From positions 86,263,277-86,327,276 of the forward strand of contig NC_044984.1 in assembly GCF_008728515.1 (NCBI RefSeq): a DNA stretch of 64,000 nucleotides, written 5' to 3'. Positions 35,591 to 46,228 of this stretch are shown here, in pieces. The notes under the pieces are model-generated. The model had not been told where the DNA came from. It did no database searches and was given only the letters and a program-made list of their open reading frames with translations. The position numbers and the translations under genes are program-made. The DNA is from Papio anubis (taxonomy: Eukaryota; Chordata; Mammalia; Primates; Cercopithecidae). How positions within the stretch are numbered: position 1 is the stretch's first letter; each line of letters begins with the position of its first letter.

Positions 35591-35884
35591 ACCACCTTCC
35601 TCACCTCTCCTGAGCTGGCAGTTAGATTCTTAATCAAATTTCAGTTTATTACCAACCGTGATATCACTGGGAAAGTGATAAACAAATCATGATATAAAAA
35701 CTAATCACAAAATACCACAACCAATGTATCACAATTGTGGCCAGCTTCAGAACCATCTCCCAAAAGTTTGGATGTGGAGAATGACTTCTTCCCATCACCC
35801 AACATTTCCAGATTAAGAGGAGCATCAGGAAAGAAACTAAAATCAGGATGGAAACTAGGGTAGGGAGAAAAATGGAACTAACTC

Positions 35885-36100
35885 TAAGCCAAATACTGTG
35901 CTGGGCACTTTCTAATACTTGACTTCATCAACAACTAAAGATAACCCTAGCCGAAAGGTATTATTAATTGAACAAAAGAAGCAGCAAGGTTAAATATCAT
36001 TCTTGAGATCTCATACCCAACAAGTGCCAAATCCAAGATTTAAGCTCAATTATATGCCCTTTCCACCACCGGAGCCTGCCCTGAAGACAGATGTGTCCTG
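35885..36100 (+). mobile_element. MIR SINE, plus strand
   Basis: 'aatactgtgctgggcacttt', 'aacaactaaagataaccc', 'aaaggtattattaattgaac' and 'caagatttaagctc' follow the MIR core in order. tRNA-derived SINE older than primates. Confidence 0.8.
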
Positions 36101-36139
36101 GCACTCAAACTGAAAGAGGAGATAAATACTGAAAAGCAG

Positions 36140-36449
36140 GATTTTTTGTTTTTGTTTTTGAGACAGGGTCTCACTCTGTCACCCAGGCTGGAGTGCGGTG
36201 GCATGATCTTGGCTCACTGTAGCTTCGACCGCTCTGGCTCAGGTGACTCTTGCACCTTAGCCTTCCAAGTAGCTGGGACTACAGCACGCGCCATCATGTC
36301 TGGCTAATTTTTTTTTTTTTTTTTTTTTCTGGTAGAGACAGAGTTTCACCACATTGCCCAGGCTTGTCTCGAACTCCTGGGCTCAAGTGATCCACCTTCA
36401 TCAGCCTCCCAAAGTGCTAGAATTACAGGTATAAGCCACCATGCCCAGC
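36140..36449 (-). mobile_element. Alu SINE, full length with expanded T-linker, minus strand
   Basis: Complement of Alu with (tttttg)n at the tail. Near-perfect TSD CTGAAAAGCAG at 36,129-36,139 and 36,450-36,460. The linker inside the right-to-left arm junction is expanded to about T(23) at 36,309-36,331. AluJ/S-like. Confidence 0.95.
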
Positions 36450-36649
36450 CTGAAAAGCAGTTCAGTGTAGCTTTTCTCCTCCAAGTACAGAACAATGATA
36501 ACCAAATATTTAAAAAGAAAGATAAAAAGGCATAAATATCACTCTAAAAATTACTCACATACCAGAAGGAGTTCAGTGCCTTCAAATTACCAGGCCCAAA
36601 AGTGTTCCAGGGGATCTGGAACCAAGCTCCCTCCAATACCCCGAGAAAT

Positions 36650-36795
36650 CCCACTGCTCCTTGGAGCTACCACTTTAGGGGAAGCTGCTGTCTTGGTTTG
36701 AGAGGGCTGGTGGCCCAGACCCCAGCCTCCCACTGGCTCTGTAACTGGATTTGCAGCATCCTAAATATCACCTTTGTAAGTGCTAGTTCTAGTCT
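36650..36795 (+). repeat. Copy B of a local repeat pair
   Basis: Parallels 35,430-35,590 ('ccactgctccttggagctac', 'gctgctgtcttggt', 'ccccagcctcccactggct'). The two are separated by a MIR and an Alu. Confidence 0.5.
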
Positions 36796-37044
36796 AAAAG
36801 TCCAGGAGGCCCAGGGAAGCATCAGCTAGAGCCTAGACGGGGAGAGGTAAGCACAGAGAAAAGGGTGGGGGGGGGAACATTGTGAAATATGTGGTTAATT
36901 TCTGGGATCAGTTCACTACCTTGCCCTACGACTCATGGGTTGGTACTAAAATGAAAGTTGATGGAGAACCTACGTGCTAACACATTCTGAGACTTAAAAA
37001 TCTGCCTCTATAAGTAAGCAAAAAAGCAATAAATAAATTTATTT

Positions 37045-37178
37045 TATACACACACAGGCACATACACACTTGTGTGTATATATGTGTATATATACATACA
37101 CACACACGCATATATAGAGAGAGAGGGAGAGAGAGAGACAGAGACAGACAGACAGACAGAGAGGGAGAAAGAGAGTCA
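37045..37178. repeat. Compound microsatellite (CA/TA)n-(GA)n-(GACA)n
   Basis: Runs of CA, TG, TATA, then GAGAGA and four ACAG/GACA units. The 91-codon ORF at 37,072-37,347 is a product of this low-complexity sequence. Confidence 0.9.
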
Positions 37179-38960
37179 AAGAGCTTGTCCTGAAGAAATT
37201 CTAGAAAGAACTTGCAATTGGGAAAGTGTGAAGCTACTTAAGATCATTTATATTAGGATATTTGCCAGTTGGAGTTCTCAGCAAACATCTACAAGTATAG
37301 ATGAATATTATAGTTTTGCTATTGTTGGTCCAGGAAAATGTGACTAATTTAAGGTAATTTCAAAACTGTTAGGAATATTGCAGCTTCTATATTGATATCC
37401 TGAACCAACATTTATTGTTCACATTCCACTGACCACCAGTCAAACATCAGGCACTCTGTGCAAGCGGGACCTTGGTGCTTTTGTGCAGAGGGAGGAAAAC
37501 TTCAATTTTCAGGGAAATTCCAAAATTTGTAAGTGCAAATCATCACATGGGTAGAAGTTAGCTGATCATAGTATATTTACACACCCATTTCAAACAAACA
37601 GTGGAATCACTCGGAGTTACCATCCTGAGCTACGGACTCCTTCCTGCTGAAAATTCTTCTCCACAGGAACTAGCTGTCTTAGGCAACCTAGACTCAAGCT
37701 TAATCAAGTCCTCACTGAAACTCACCTGTCTCATAAGGACTTTGGAATTGCTGTGGACAGAAAAATTTGCAATATGACTGTTGCCTCACTGAAGGAAGTG
37801 ACTCAGGAGATATGTAAAAACTGCCCTGAGTGGATTTAAACTGACATTTGTTGCTCCTATACCACAGAACCCCAAAGCAAAAATGTCTATATGTTTTCCC
37901 CATGACTTAGAACTCCATGAAGGTATACAAAAACAAGCAAACAAAGCCAAAAACAATGACAAAAGTGTGTCTGATAGGTATTCATTAAGCACAAAGCCGC
38001 CATTGTTCCCCGTGTTGAGCAGGAAGTCATTTCAAGGCAGGGATAGGCACGTCCCTTTGGAACAAAAGCTTTCCCGACAAAGCCTGGCACAGGTGTTCAC
38101 CCACAATGGATATGACCGTGACCTTTTCAAAACAGTGACCACAAAGGTCTGAGGAAGCTGATGTCAACCTCCATATCCGATCCTGCCACTCCCCATTTTG
38201 AAAATTCCGTTTCTAGAAAGACACAGTTAGCAAGCAATTCTTCACATAGATTCATGTTCTGGTTGGAAGTCCAACTGGGGCAAATGTAAGGGGTAAATTC
38301 TGTCAGCTCTGTTGAGGAAGCTCATCTTCCTCCTGCCTAGTTTCCAAATGGGGGCCGTCTGCCCAGCCTCTGAGGCAGACAGGCAGGCAGCAAGTGTCAA
38401 AGAAGAGGTGTTGAAGCAACATTAGCAGTACATCAAAAACACTGTTTATTGTACACATGAAGGTTCTTGTATGCTCAAGGTGAACCAAAAAATAAAATCA
38501 GTTAACTATTCTGTGTTACGGCCCTCTAAGAAATACAGAAAAATTCACACTTCATTCATCCATTATTTAGAATTCACAAAATATACAAACAGAAAGGGAT
38601 AACTATTTAGGACTCGACACTCCTTCGCTGGCCAGGGTATGTGCTCCCTTTATGTCTCGTTTATGTTTCAGCATCAGCAAACTCTATTTTCATTTATAGA
38701 AGTGTGTACTTTACAGCAGGGTGCTATGGCAGTCTCAAAGTTTCCATTCGCCATTATTTGAAATAGGTTTATTCACCTTCAATGACTCCCATCAGGAAAG
38801 GAGCTACTTTTTTCCTTCATAAAGCAGGAACCACTTTGAGGTAGATGTAGACAAGTTATGCTCCAACATATAAATTACATGCATTTAATCCTTTCTGAAA
38901 GCCCAGGAAAGAAAGGTAGCTGATGCATAAGCACCAGGTCTTATACTACTAGGGACTCTT
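37179..38960. other. Mostly unique sequence
   Basis: No strong repeat. A weak L2-like stretch may occur at 37,895-37,990 ('ttagaactccatgaaggtat' ... 'gataggtattcattaa'). 37,440-38,400 is somewhat GC-richer and repeat-free; no exon is recognised. Confidence 0.45.
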
Positions 38961-38964
38961 TTGC

Positions 38965-39125
38965 AATATTCCATTTATTCCTCCCTAAACTCTGTGATAT
39001 TGGTCATGTTATTAGTCCTATTTCAACAATATTTAATAATCAAACATGAAACAAAGTAATGTTATTATCTAGTAAATCATGGATTTGAGGTTTCAACCCC
39101 CCTCTTGATTCTAGAACCACTGTTC
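38965..39125 (+). mobile_element. MIR SINE fragment, plus strand
   Basis: 'tccctaaactctgtgatatt', 'tagtcctatttcaac' and 'tggatttgaggtttcaaccc' fall in MIR order. Diverged. Confidence 0.55.
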
Positions 39126-39168
39126 CCTTCATGTTACCAAATTGGAATTTTTTGCATTGTATCACCTG

Positions 39169-39455
39169 TATGGGGCTGGGTATGGTGGCTCATGCCTGCA
39201 ATCCCAGCAATTTGGGAGGCCAAGGCAGGAGAATCACTTGAGGCCAGATGTTTGGGACCAGCTTGGGCAACATAATGAAACCCTATCTCTACTAAAAACA
39301 AAAAACAAACATAAGCCAGGCAAGGTGGTGCACGCCAGGAACACTGGAGGATCCCAAGAGTTCAGAAGTTAAAGGCTACAGTGAGCTGTAATCACACCAC
39401 TGCACTCCAGCCTGGATGACAGAGTGAGACCCTGTCTCAAAAAAATAAATAAATA
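39169..39455 (+). mobile_element. Alu SINE (AluJ-like), plus strand
   Basis: 'ggctgggtatggtggctcat' start, A-rich linker, right arm with an internal deletion of about 40 bp, 'accctgtctcaaaaaa' end and (aaat)n tail. AluJ-like by the divergence and 'ttgggcaacataatgaaacc'. Confidence 0.92.
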
Positions 39456-39469
39456 AACAAAAAGACCCT

Positions 39470-40080
39470 CCCACCAAAAAACACCTGCTTGCATTTATTT
39501 TTCTCTTACCCTCTCAATATCCTACATGAAACATGCGGTTACCTAGGCAGCAGAGGCAGTATTTCAAAAAAGCACATGGAAAGCAAGGAAAGGGAGTTGA
39601 ATAAGAAGCAAGGCTCTGAAATTAAACAACAACAACAATATATGCTGAGCCAGGAAACCTTGTAAACAGATAAAGAGGATAGTTGGGGAGAGGAGGAATG
39701 AAGAGGAAGGAAAATGGTTATGTTATGAACACTGAGGGCTGGTTTCAATTTACTTCGAAATGAAATTCGATGAGAATACCATTCCTTTCCGGATTTCATG
39801 TAACTTCCCCACTGGTTGTGTTTTTTTTGTTATCCTCATCTTGTATTTTCTAGAAGGGGAAATAAAAAAAAGAAAAAACAAACAAACAAAAAAACCATCT
39901 TTTCGAAGATTAAAGAATTTTTCTGTGGCACTGCAGAGCTGAGGAGCAATTGGAAACCGAATGAGGAGTATAGCGAATCTGGCTCCTAGAGAAGACCTCT
40001 AAATGGAATAGCAGGTAGCAGCAATGGAAAAGGCCACACTAATGAGCCCTAAGACTTTCAATAAAAAGACAATTGCTCAA
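39470..40080. other. Unassigned, mostly unique
   Basis: Contains A-rich (aaac)n at about 39,868-39,893; no repeat family or gene recognised. Confidence 0.5.
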
Positions 40081-40084
40081 TTTC

Positions 40085-40275
40085 TCCTTCACTAATATAA
40101 TAATACTTGACATTTGTAGGTATTTTCCATGTTTGCAAAACTGTTTTAAGCATGTCATATCTGCTAATAAAATCCCCACAAAATCCTATGGGATATGTAC
40201 TATGACTATCCCATTTTACAGAGAGAGAAATTGAGGCCCAGAGAAATAACTTGCCTATGGTTATATGAGCCATCT
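40085..40275 (+). mobile_element. MIR SINE, plus strand
   Basis: 'cttgacatttgtaggtattt', 'cccattttacagagagagaa' and 'gaggcccagagaaataactt' are the MIR core and flanks in order. Confidence 0.85.
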
Positions 40276-40397
40276 TTTTCCCTCTCTTATTTGTTTTACT
40301 TCTTAAACCATTTCTTAAGGCCGAGATCTGAGTTTACTTATCTTCCACTTAACTCTATTACAGTAAAGTTTAACTTCCAGGAATGAAGAAAAGTTGG

Positions 40398-40650
40398 TTA
40401 ATGGGTCAAAAAATACAGTTTGATAGAAAGAATAAGTTCTAGTATTTAATAGTACAACTATTATGGTTAACAATAATTTATTGTAGATTTCAAAACAGAA
40501 GAGTTGCAATGTTCCCAACACACAAAAAAAGATAATAAATGTTTGAGGTGATGGATATCCCAACGACTCTACTTTGATCATTACACATTGTACACAGGTA
40601 TCGAAACAGCACAGTCACCCACAAATATGCACAACTATCATATTTATATA
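40398..40650 (+). mobile_element. L1MA-type 3' UTR end, plus strand
   Basis: 'gtttgatagaaagaataagt', 'ggttaacaataatttattgt', 'gtttgaggtgatggatatcc' and 'gatcattacacattgtacac' are the L1MA 3' UTR in order. The rest of the element is absent. Confidence 0.85.
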
Positions 40651-40742
40651 ATAACTAATATATGATAATCATACATATTTTGGGGTAGATGAGATACTGA
40701 CTTTTTGACTGTTTAAATGTAATCCTATAGGATAAAATATAG

Positions 40743-41000
40743 GGAAGGAAGTCAAATTAAAAAATATATATCTAGCAGGGTATCATACACACATATATAT
40801 GTACACACATATATATGTGTATATATAGATATCCCGTGTGTGTGTGTATATATACACACGGGGTATATATACACACACACATATATATATACACACACAC
40901 ACATATACACACACATATATACACACACACCACATATATATATATGTATGAGGTACCTTGCTATGTGTATATTTTTTAATCTGACTTCCTTGCCTCTGCC
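40743..41000. repeat. Imperfect palindrome with CA/TA microsatellite core
   Basis: Left arm near 40,745-40,800 ('aaggaagtcaaattaaaaaa' ...) is the inverted complement of the right arm near 40,945-40,997 (ending 'ttttttaatctgacttcctt'), about 85% by eye. Between them lie self-complementary CA/TG and TATA runs with a perfect small hairpin at 40,834-40,862 (CCCGTGTG ... CACACGGG). ORFs on both strands here are low-complexity shadows. Confidence 0.8.
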
Positions 41001-41004
41001 TCTC

Positions 41005-42060
41005 CAAACATACATGCAAACACATCTTTCAGAAACACCAACACTGAAATTCCGGTGACCTACTTTTATTCCTCATTCTACTTCACTTTTCTGAAGTGTT
41101 TCATTATGTTGACACTCTCCTTCTCTTTGAATACCTGTGTACATCACCTACTTCTAACTTTGCTTCTATTTTGCTAGCCACTTGCCTTCAATTTCTTTAT
41201 TTCAGCCACTTGTTACATTTCTGGACAGCTCAAGGCTCTTTCCTTCATTTTCTTCTCTTTTGGTTCTGGGTCTAAAAAGTGAGACTCAGTGCAATATAGG
41301 AGGCATAGGCAGGAGGAGACCAATAACTGGGGAGATTTTTAAGATTATTGATGGCCCCTTCCGAGACCCTGGCTTGTTCTGCTATACCCCCACACTTTGT
41401 TGGTGATAGAGGCAGGGAGAAGCACGTACCCATGCCCCTCCTTAATGCCTAGTGAATGTAGCCAAAACTATTTGAGGAAGAAAGACTCATTCTCCCATTC
41501 ACACACACCCACCCCAACAAAGGGTTCTGCCTCCCTCACTCTCACTTCCAAAATGGACACTGCTTCTGAGAATCACATTTGCCTGCCTTTGCCTGACCTT
41601 TTAAAAACTCTTTTAAAGGGCATGTATGTATTACAAATCATGAAAAGCGGGAACTGGAGGATGGGGAAGAGAAAAAACAGAAGTGGATGGCACCGGCAGT
41701 GTGCGTTTCTGTGAATCAATATTGGGGAAAAGATAAAAAGGAAGCTGTAGCCTTGGAATCCATGTCAGTTCGTCGTACGGGAAACAGGCTGAACTGAATA
41801 GCCAAGTCCAAGCAGTCAAGGGCATTCAGATTTGCTGTGGCAAGAAGTCGTCAAGGGTAGAGACGGGCTTGGTTATGCTATATCTTGAGGTGAGTAAGAA
41901 GTGCTTAGGATTGTGACCTCTTTGAGTACAAGAGGTTCTCCCCTTTAATTCCCTCCATCTGAAAGTAACAATTAATAATCATAATAATTTAAGTATAATT
42001 ATTTATAATAATTCATAATAATTTAAGTATCAGTATTTAATCATATAAGTATAATTTATG
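41005..42060. other. Mostly unique; AT-rich duplicated patch at its end
   Basis: No repeat or gene recognised through about 41,940. CATAATAATTTAAGTAT occurs at 41,980-41,996 and 42,014-42,030, a short AT-rich tandem duplication. The 105-codon ORF at 41,397-41,714 has no recognisable domain. Confidence 0.5.
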
Positions 42061-42180
42061 AAAGTCTTCAATGAGTAGTAAAACTACTATTTGTTGGGCC
42101 ACATACTTTGCTAAGAACTTTATGTGTATTTTCTTGCTTAACCTTTACCACAATCCATGTAGCAGACACTATAATTATAT
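42060..42180 (+). mobile_element. MIR SINE, 5' part, split by Alu and MER1B
   Basis: 'ttgttgggccacatactttg', 'ctaagaactttatgtgtatt' and 'cttgcttaacctttaccaca' are the MIR 5' half. It resumes near 42,995. Confidence 0.75.
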
Positions 42181-42183
42181 ATA

Positions 42184-42487
42184 AGCCAGGCCTGATGGTC
42201 CATGCCTATAATCCCAGCACTTCGGGAGGCCGAGGTAGGCAGATCACTTGAGGTCAGGAGTTCGAGACCAGCCTAGCCAACATGGTGAAACCTGCTCCCC
42301 AACACCCATCTCTACTAAAAATACACAAATTTGCTGGGCGCGTGCACCTGTAATCCCAGCTACTTGAGAGGCTGAGGCAGGAGAATAACTTGAATCCGGA
42401 AGGCAGAGGTTGCAGTGAGCCGAGATCGCACCACTGCACTCCAGCTTGGGCAACAAGAGCGAGACTCTGTCTCAAAAAAAAAAAATT
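42184..42487 (+). mobile_element. Alu SINE (AluS-like), plus strand
   Basis: 'gccaggcctgatggtccatg' to 'cgagactctgtctc' plus A(12). It carries a small insertion in the linker region ('ctgctccccaacacc'). Inserted in a MIR. Confidence 0.95.
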
Positions 42488-42571
42488 TAAAAAGAATTAT
42501 ATATATACTTATAAATATATATTCTATTTATATGTACACTAAAATATATATAATATTTATATATTCTAGTA

Positions 42572-42868
42572 CAATGGACACTTACCAGTCTATGGCCTGT
42601 TAGGAACCAGGCCGCATAGCAGGAGGTGAGCGACTGGCAAGTGAACATTACCACATGAACTTGGCCTACTGTCAGATCAGCAGAGGCATTAGACTCTCAT
42701 AGGAGTGGGAACCCCATTGTGAAGTGCACATGCAAGGGATTTAGATTGCCCTCATTAAGAGAATGAGGGCAGTTTCATTCCAAAACCATGCTTCCCTCTG
42801 CCCCATTCATGGAAAAATTGTCTTCCATGTAAACCAATCCCTGGTGCCAGAAAGGTTGGGGATTGCTC
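42572..42868 (+). mobile_element. MER1B (hAT-Charlie MITE), nearly complete
   Basis: 'ggcctgttaggaaccaggcc', 'gcatagcaggaggtgagcga', 'tgtcagatcagcagaggcat', 'attgtcttccatgtaaacca' and 'tgccagaaaggttggggatt' are MER1B in order. Flanking 8-bp direct repeats TTCTAGTA / TTCTAGTG (7 of 8) at 42,564-42,571 and 42,869-42,876 fit the 8-bp TSD of hAT transposons. Non-autonomous; no transposase. Confidence 0.93.
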
Positions 42869-42875
42869 TTCTAGT

Positions 42876-42913
42876 GTGTATGCGTGCGTGTGTGTGTGTG
42901 TGTGTGTGTGTAT
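42876..42913. repeat. (TG)n microsatellite
   Basis: About 11 nearly pure TG units after a degenerate TG/CG start. Confidence 0.9.
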
Positions 42914-42989
42914 GTTTGTAAAATTCGGGTAGCTGCTATATGGATATACATTTTAGAAAGAAGTCAAGAATCTTGATGGGTGGGTGGGA

Positions 42990-43052
42990 AGCAAAGCAAG
43001 GATTTGAACCAGGGTTGGTCTAATATGAAAACTGAGTCTCTTCAGCAGTATT
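42990..43052 (+). mobile_element. MIR SINE, 3' part
   Basis: 'caaggatttgaaccagggtt' with 'actgagtctcttcagcagt' is the 3' MIR segment and probably belongs to the MIR at 42,060. Confidence 0.6.
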
Positions 43053-43074
43053 GTTCCACATCTAAATGTAATTA

Positions 43075-44010
43075 TTCAATGGCATCAGTCATAATGGAAA
43101 TGCAAATTAAAACCACAATGTGACACTAATATACACCCATCAGAATGGCTGCAATTAAAACTGGCAACAAGTGTTGGTGAGGATGCAGAGCAACTTTAAC
43201 TCTCATACATTGCTGATGGGAGTGTAAAACACTACAAACACTTTGAAAGAAACTTTGACAGTTCCTAATAAATTTAAATTTGTGTGCCCTTTGACTCAGC
43301 AAACTCCTATATATTTACTCAAGAAAAATAAAAATAGATGTCCACAGAAAGACATCTATAAGAATGGAAATAGCAGCTTTGTTTGTAATAGCCCAAAACT
43401 GGAAACAGCCCAGGTATGAAAATAATGGAAAAACAAATAGTGACATATTCTTTTAATGGACTACTACTTGACAATACAAAGGAACAAACTGTGAATACAC
43501 TCAATGGCATAAATGCTTCTCCCAGACATTATGCTGTGAAGAAAAGCCAGACACAAAAGAACATATGCTGTATAACTTGATTTATGTACAGTCCTAAGAG
43601 TGGCAAAAGAAAAAACAAAAAACAAAAACAAAAACAAAAAAATAGTGGCTGCCTCTTAGCAGAGTGGGAGGGGTTGACTTGGAAGAGATATGGGGAAACT
43701 TTCTGAGTAATAGGAATAAAAATACTTTTTATCTTGATAGGTGTGTGGGTAACATGGGTATATGCATTGGTCAAAATTGTACAGTTAGTGTATTTGAATA
43801 TATATAAATCTTGACTCAAAAAGAACTAAAGAAAGAGGTATTAATAAAATAGGAGAAGATGGGAAGAGAGGAACGGTGAAACAAACATGACATTGATAGT
43901 TGATAACTACCAAAGCCAAGTGATAAGAACATGGGGAAATATATCATTCTGTTTATTTCGATGTGTTTAAAACTTTCCATCATAAAAACTTCTATAAAGT
44001 AATTATCCAA
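43075..44010 (+). mobile_element. L1ME-like LINE 3' end, plus strand
   Basis: ORF2 terminal part ('ggaaatgcaaattaaaacca', 'tggctgcaattaaaactggc') then a long 3' UTR ending in 'aaactttccatcataaaaac', typical of old L1ME. An (aaaac)n stretch at 43,607-43,641 interrupts it. Many stops. Confidence 0.8.
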
Positions 44011-44094
44011 TTTTTAGTCGTGTGTTGTGTTCAGGTAATTAAAATACAAATTAGTAGTGAGTTTGAGGCCAGACTGCTCATCATCTCGGCCCAG

Positions 44095-44215
44095 TGCAAA
44101 AAGCAAATCTGATCATGTTCCCTCTCTTCTTAAAAATTTGTTAACAAATTTTCCATTCTTCACCATAAAGAATAGTGTGAGTTCCTCAGAGTGGCTTTGG
44201 TATGAAGAGACGTCA
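44095..44215 (+). mobile_element. L2 LINE fragment, plus strand
   Basis: 'aaatctgatcatgttccctc' followed by 'cttcttaaaaatttg' and 'ttccattcttcaccataaag' matches a well-conserved part of L2 near its 3' end. Confidence 0.6.
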
Positions 44216-44463
44216 TACCATAGATACATGCCCAAAGCAGTGCACAGAATTCTGTTAGTTATATTATTTATGTAGACTGAGACCATTTCTATGAAGGTTA
44301 CTATCCCATTTTATAGATAAAAGTGTATATCAATGAAGGGACCCAGAACTAGATGGATAGTGACAGTGACAGGGCCTACAGAAAGTTCAAATGTTGGATT
44401 CCTTCAGCTTTTTTCTACTTCGGTTGTAATAGAAAGAGCTCTAAGATTCTGACTCCTGGAGTC

Positions 44464-44947
44464 CCCAACCTGTTATAATGTCCTCCCCTTGAATGTGGGC
44501 AGAGTCAGTGAATACAGTGGGATATCACTGACTAGTAATCATGTGACTTTGAGTTCATCCAAAGGGGGATGATCCTGGTGGGCCTGACCTAATCAGATGA
44601 GTGCTTTAAGGGAAGGGGAAATATCATAGGGAAGCTCTTCCGTTGGCCTCAAGGTGAAGCAAACTAGCATGTTCTGACAGGGCCTATGGAGAGGCCATGT
44701 GGGTGACTTCTAGGGCTTAGAGGGCTCTCCAGTTAACAGCTAGTTAGAAGGAATTTTCCCCATCACACAGCTTCGAATAACTGAATTCTGCCAACCACCA
44801 TGTGAACTTGAAAGAGGTCCCTGAGCCTCAAATGAGATTATAACCCCAGCCAACTCCATGATTTCAGCCCAGTAAGATCCTGAACAGAGGACCTAGTTAA
44901 CCCATACCCAGACCCATAAAAGTCTTCAGATAATACCTATATGTGTT
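44464..44947 (+). mobile_element. MLT1-type LTR, 5' part, split by MLT2A
   Basis: 'atgtcctccccttgaatgtg', 'agtaatcatgtgactttgag', 'ggagaggccatgtgggtgac' and 'gatttcagcccagtaagatcc' are MLT1-class blocks in order. It ends at 'ataatacctatatgtgtt' and resumes after 45,400 with 'ttgttttaagctactaaa'. Confidence 0.75.
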
Positions 44948-45395
44948 TGTGATGATTAATACTGAGTGTCAACTGGATTGGATTGAAGGATGCAAAGTAT
45001 TGATCCCGGGTGTGTCTATGAGGGTGTTGCCAAAGGAGATTAACATTTGAGTCAATGGACTGCGAAAGGCAGACCCACCCTTAATCTGAGTGAGCACCAT
45101 CTAATCAGTCACCAGCGCAGCTAGAATATAAAGCAGGGAGAAAAACATGAAAAGACTAGACTGACCTAGCCTCCCAGCCTACATCTTTCTCCCATGCTGG
45201 ATGCTACCTGCCTTCAAACATTGGCCTCCAAGTTCTTCAGTTTTGGGACTTGGACTGGCTCTCCTTGCTCCTCAGCTTACAGATGGACTATTGTAGGACC
45301 TTGTGATAGTGTGAGTTAATACTTAATAAACTCCCCTTTATCTATCTATCTATCTCTTACTAGTTCTGTCCCTCTAGAGAACCCTAACTAATACA
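44948..45395 (+). mobile_element. MLT2A (HERV-L) solo LTR
   Basis: TGTGATGATTAATACTGAGT start and 'gaaccctaactaataca' end, with 'ttgatcccgggtgtgtctat', 'cagacccacccttaatctga' and 'aataaactcccctttat' inside: the MLT2A LTR of HERV-L. Flanks GTGTT (44,943-44,947) and GTATT (45,396-45,400) match 4 of 5, fitting a 5-bp TSD. A (TCTA)4 run lies near its 3' end. No internal HERV-L sequence. Confidence 0.92.
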
Positions 45396-45446
45396 GTATT
45401 GTTTTAAGCTACTAAATTTGTGGTCACTAGTTATGCAACTGTCAAA
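45396..45446 (+). mobile_element. MLT1-type LTR, 3' end
   Basis: 'ttgttttaagctactaaatt' and 'tgtggtcactagttatgcaa' complete the MLT1 LTR split by the MLT2A. Confidence 0.7.
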
Positions 45447-45454
45447 AATGAATA

Positions 45455-45603
45455 TGCCCCTTCTCTCCCTATTTCTCTCAATGTTCCAGTCACTCTGAAC
45501 TTTTCACAGTTTCCTAACTGAAATATTACTTTCCTAAATGTTGTTCTGCAAGAACTATTCACTTTGCCTGTAATGTCCTTATTCTCTCTTCCACCATTTG
45601 ATT
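45455..45603 (+). mobile_element. L2 LINE, part 1
   Basis: 'tgttccagtcactctgaact', 'gttctgcaagaactattcac' and 'ctttgcctgtaatgtcctta' recall the L2 3' region; interrupted by an L1. Confidence 0.6.
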
Positions 45604-45604
45604 C

Positions 45605-46228
45605 TTTTTTAACTTTTATTTTGGGTTCAGGAGTACATGTGCAGGTTTGTTATATAGGTAAACTTGTGTCACAAAACTTTGTTTTGCAGATTATTTTCTC
45701 ACCCAGATACTAAACCTAGTATGCAATAGTTATTTTTTCTGCTCCTCTCCCTCTTCTCACCCTCAACCCTCAAGTAGGCCTCAGTGTCTGTTGTTTCCTT
45801 CTTTGTATGCCCATGAGTTCTCATCATTTAGTTCCTACTTATAAGTGAAACATATGGTATTTGATTTTCTGTTCCTGCATTAGTTTGCTAAGGATAATGA
45901 CCTCCAGCTCCATTCATGTTCCTGCAAAAGACATGACCTCATTCGTGTTTATGGCTGCATAGTATTCCATGGTGTATATGTATCACATTTCCTTTATCCA
46001 ATCTGTCACTGATGGGCATTTAGGCTGATCCCATGCCTCTGCTATTGTCAATAGTGCTGCAATGAATATTCACATTCATGGGTCTTCAAGGAAAAAGGAT
46101 TTATATTCCTCTGGATATATACACAGTAATGGGATTACTGGGTCAAACAGTAGTTCTGTTTTAAGCTCCTTGAGGAATCACCATGCTAATTTTTTTCAAA
46201 GGTTGAACTAATTTACACTCCCATTAAC
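45605..46228 (-). mobile_element. L1 (L1PB/L1MA-age), 5'-truncated, minus strand
   Basis: Complement of the L1 3' UTR and ORF2 end: 'ggagtacatgtgcaggtttg', 'tggctgcatagtattccatg', 'taatgggattactgggtcaa', ending in 'ggttgaactaatttacactc'. More diverged than the L1PA at 2,717. Confidence 0.92.

Larger units (their letters stand above)
33985..35884. other. Mostly unique; a MIR-like patch and a GC-richer stretch
   Basis: 34,965-35,055 looks like the 3' part of a MIR (plus): 'gacacttgcccaagttctga' then 'gttgaacacaggttta'. 35,250-35,650 is GC-richer and includes a 148-codon ORF (35,246-35,692) with no recognisable domain. Part of it resembles 36,640-36,800. Confidence 0.5.

Noticed and set aside
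35246..35692. Longest ORF (148 codons, plus strand) as a protein-coding gene
   Set aside because: No recognisable domain and a composition like translated unique or repeat DNA; part lies in a repeat-like segment; no splice or promoter context seen.
36309..36331. Poly(T) run as an RNA polymerase III terminator of a separate gene
   Set aside because: It is the expanded linker inside a minus-strand Alu.
40752..41058. Overlapping ORFs on both strands near 40,900
   Set aside because: They are translations of CA/TA microsatellite.
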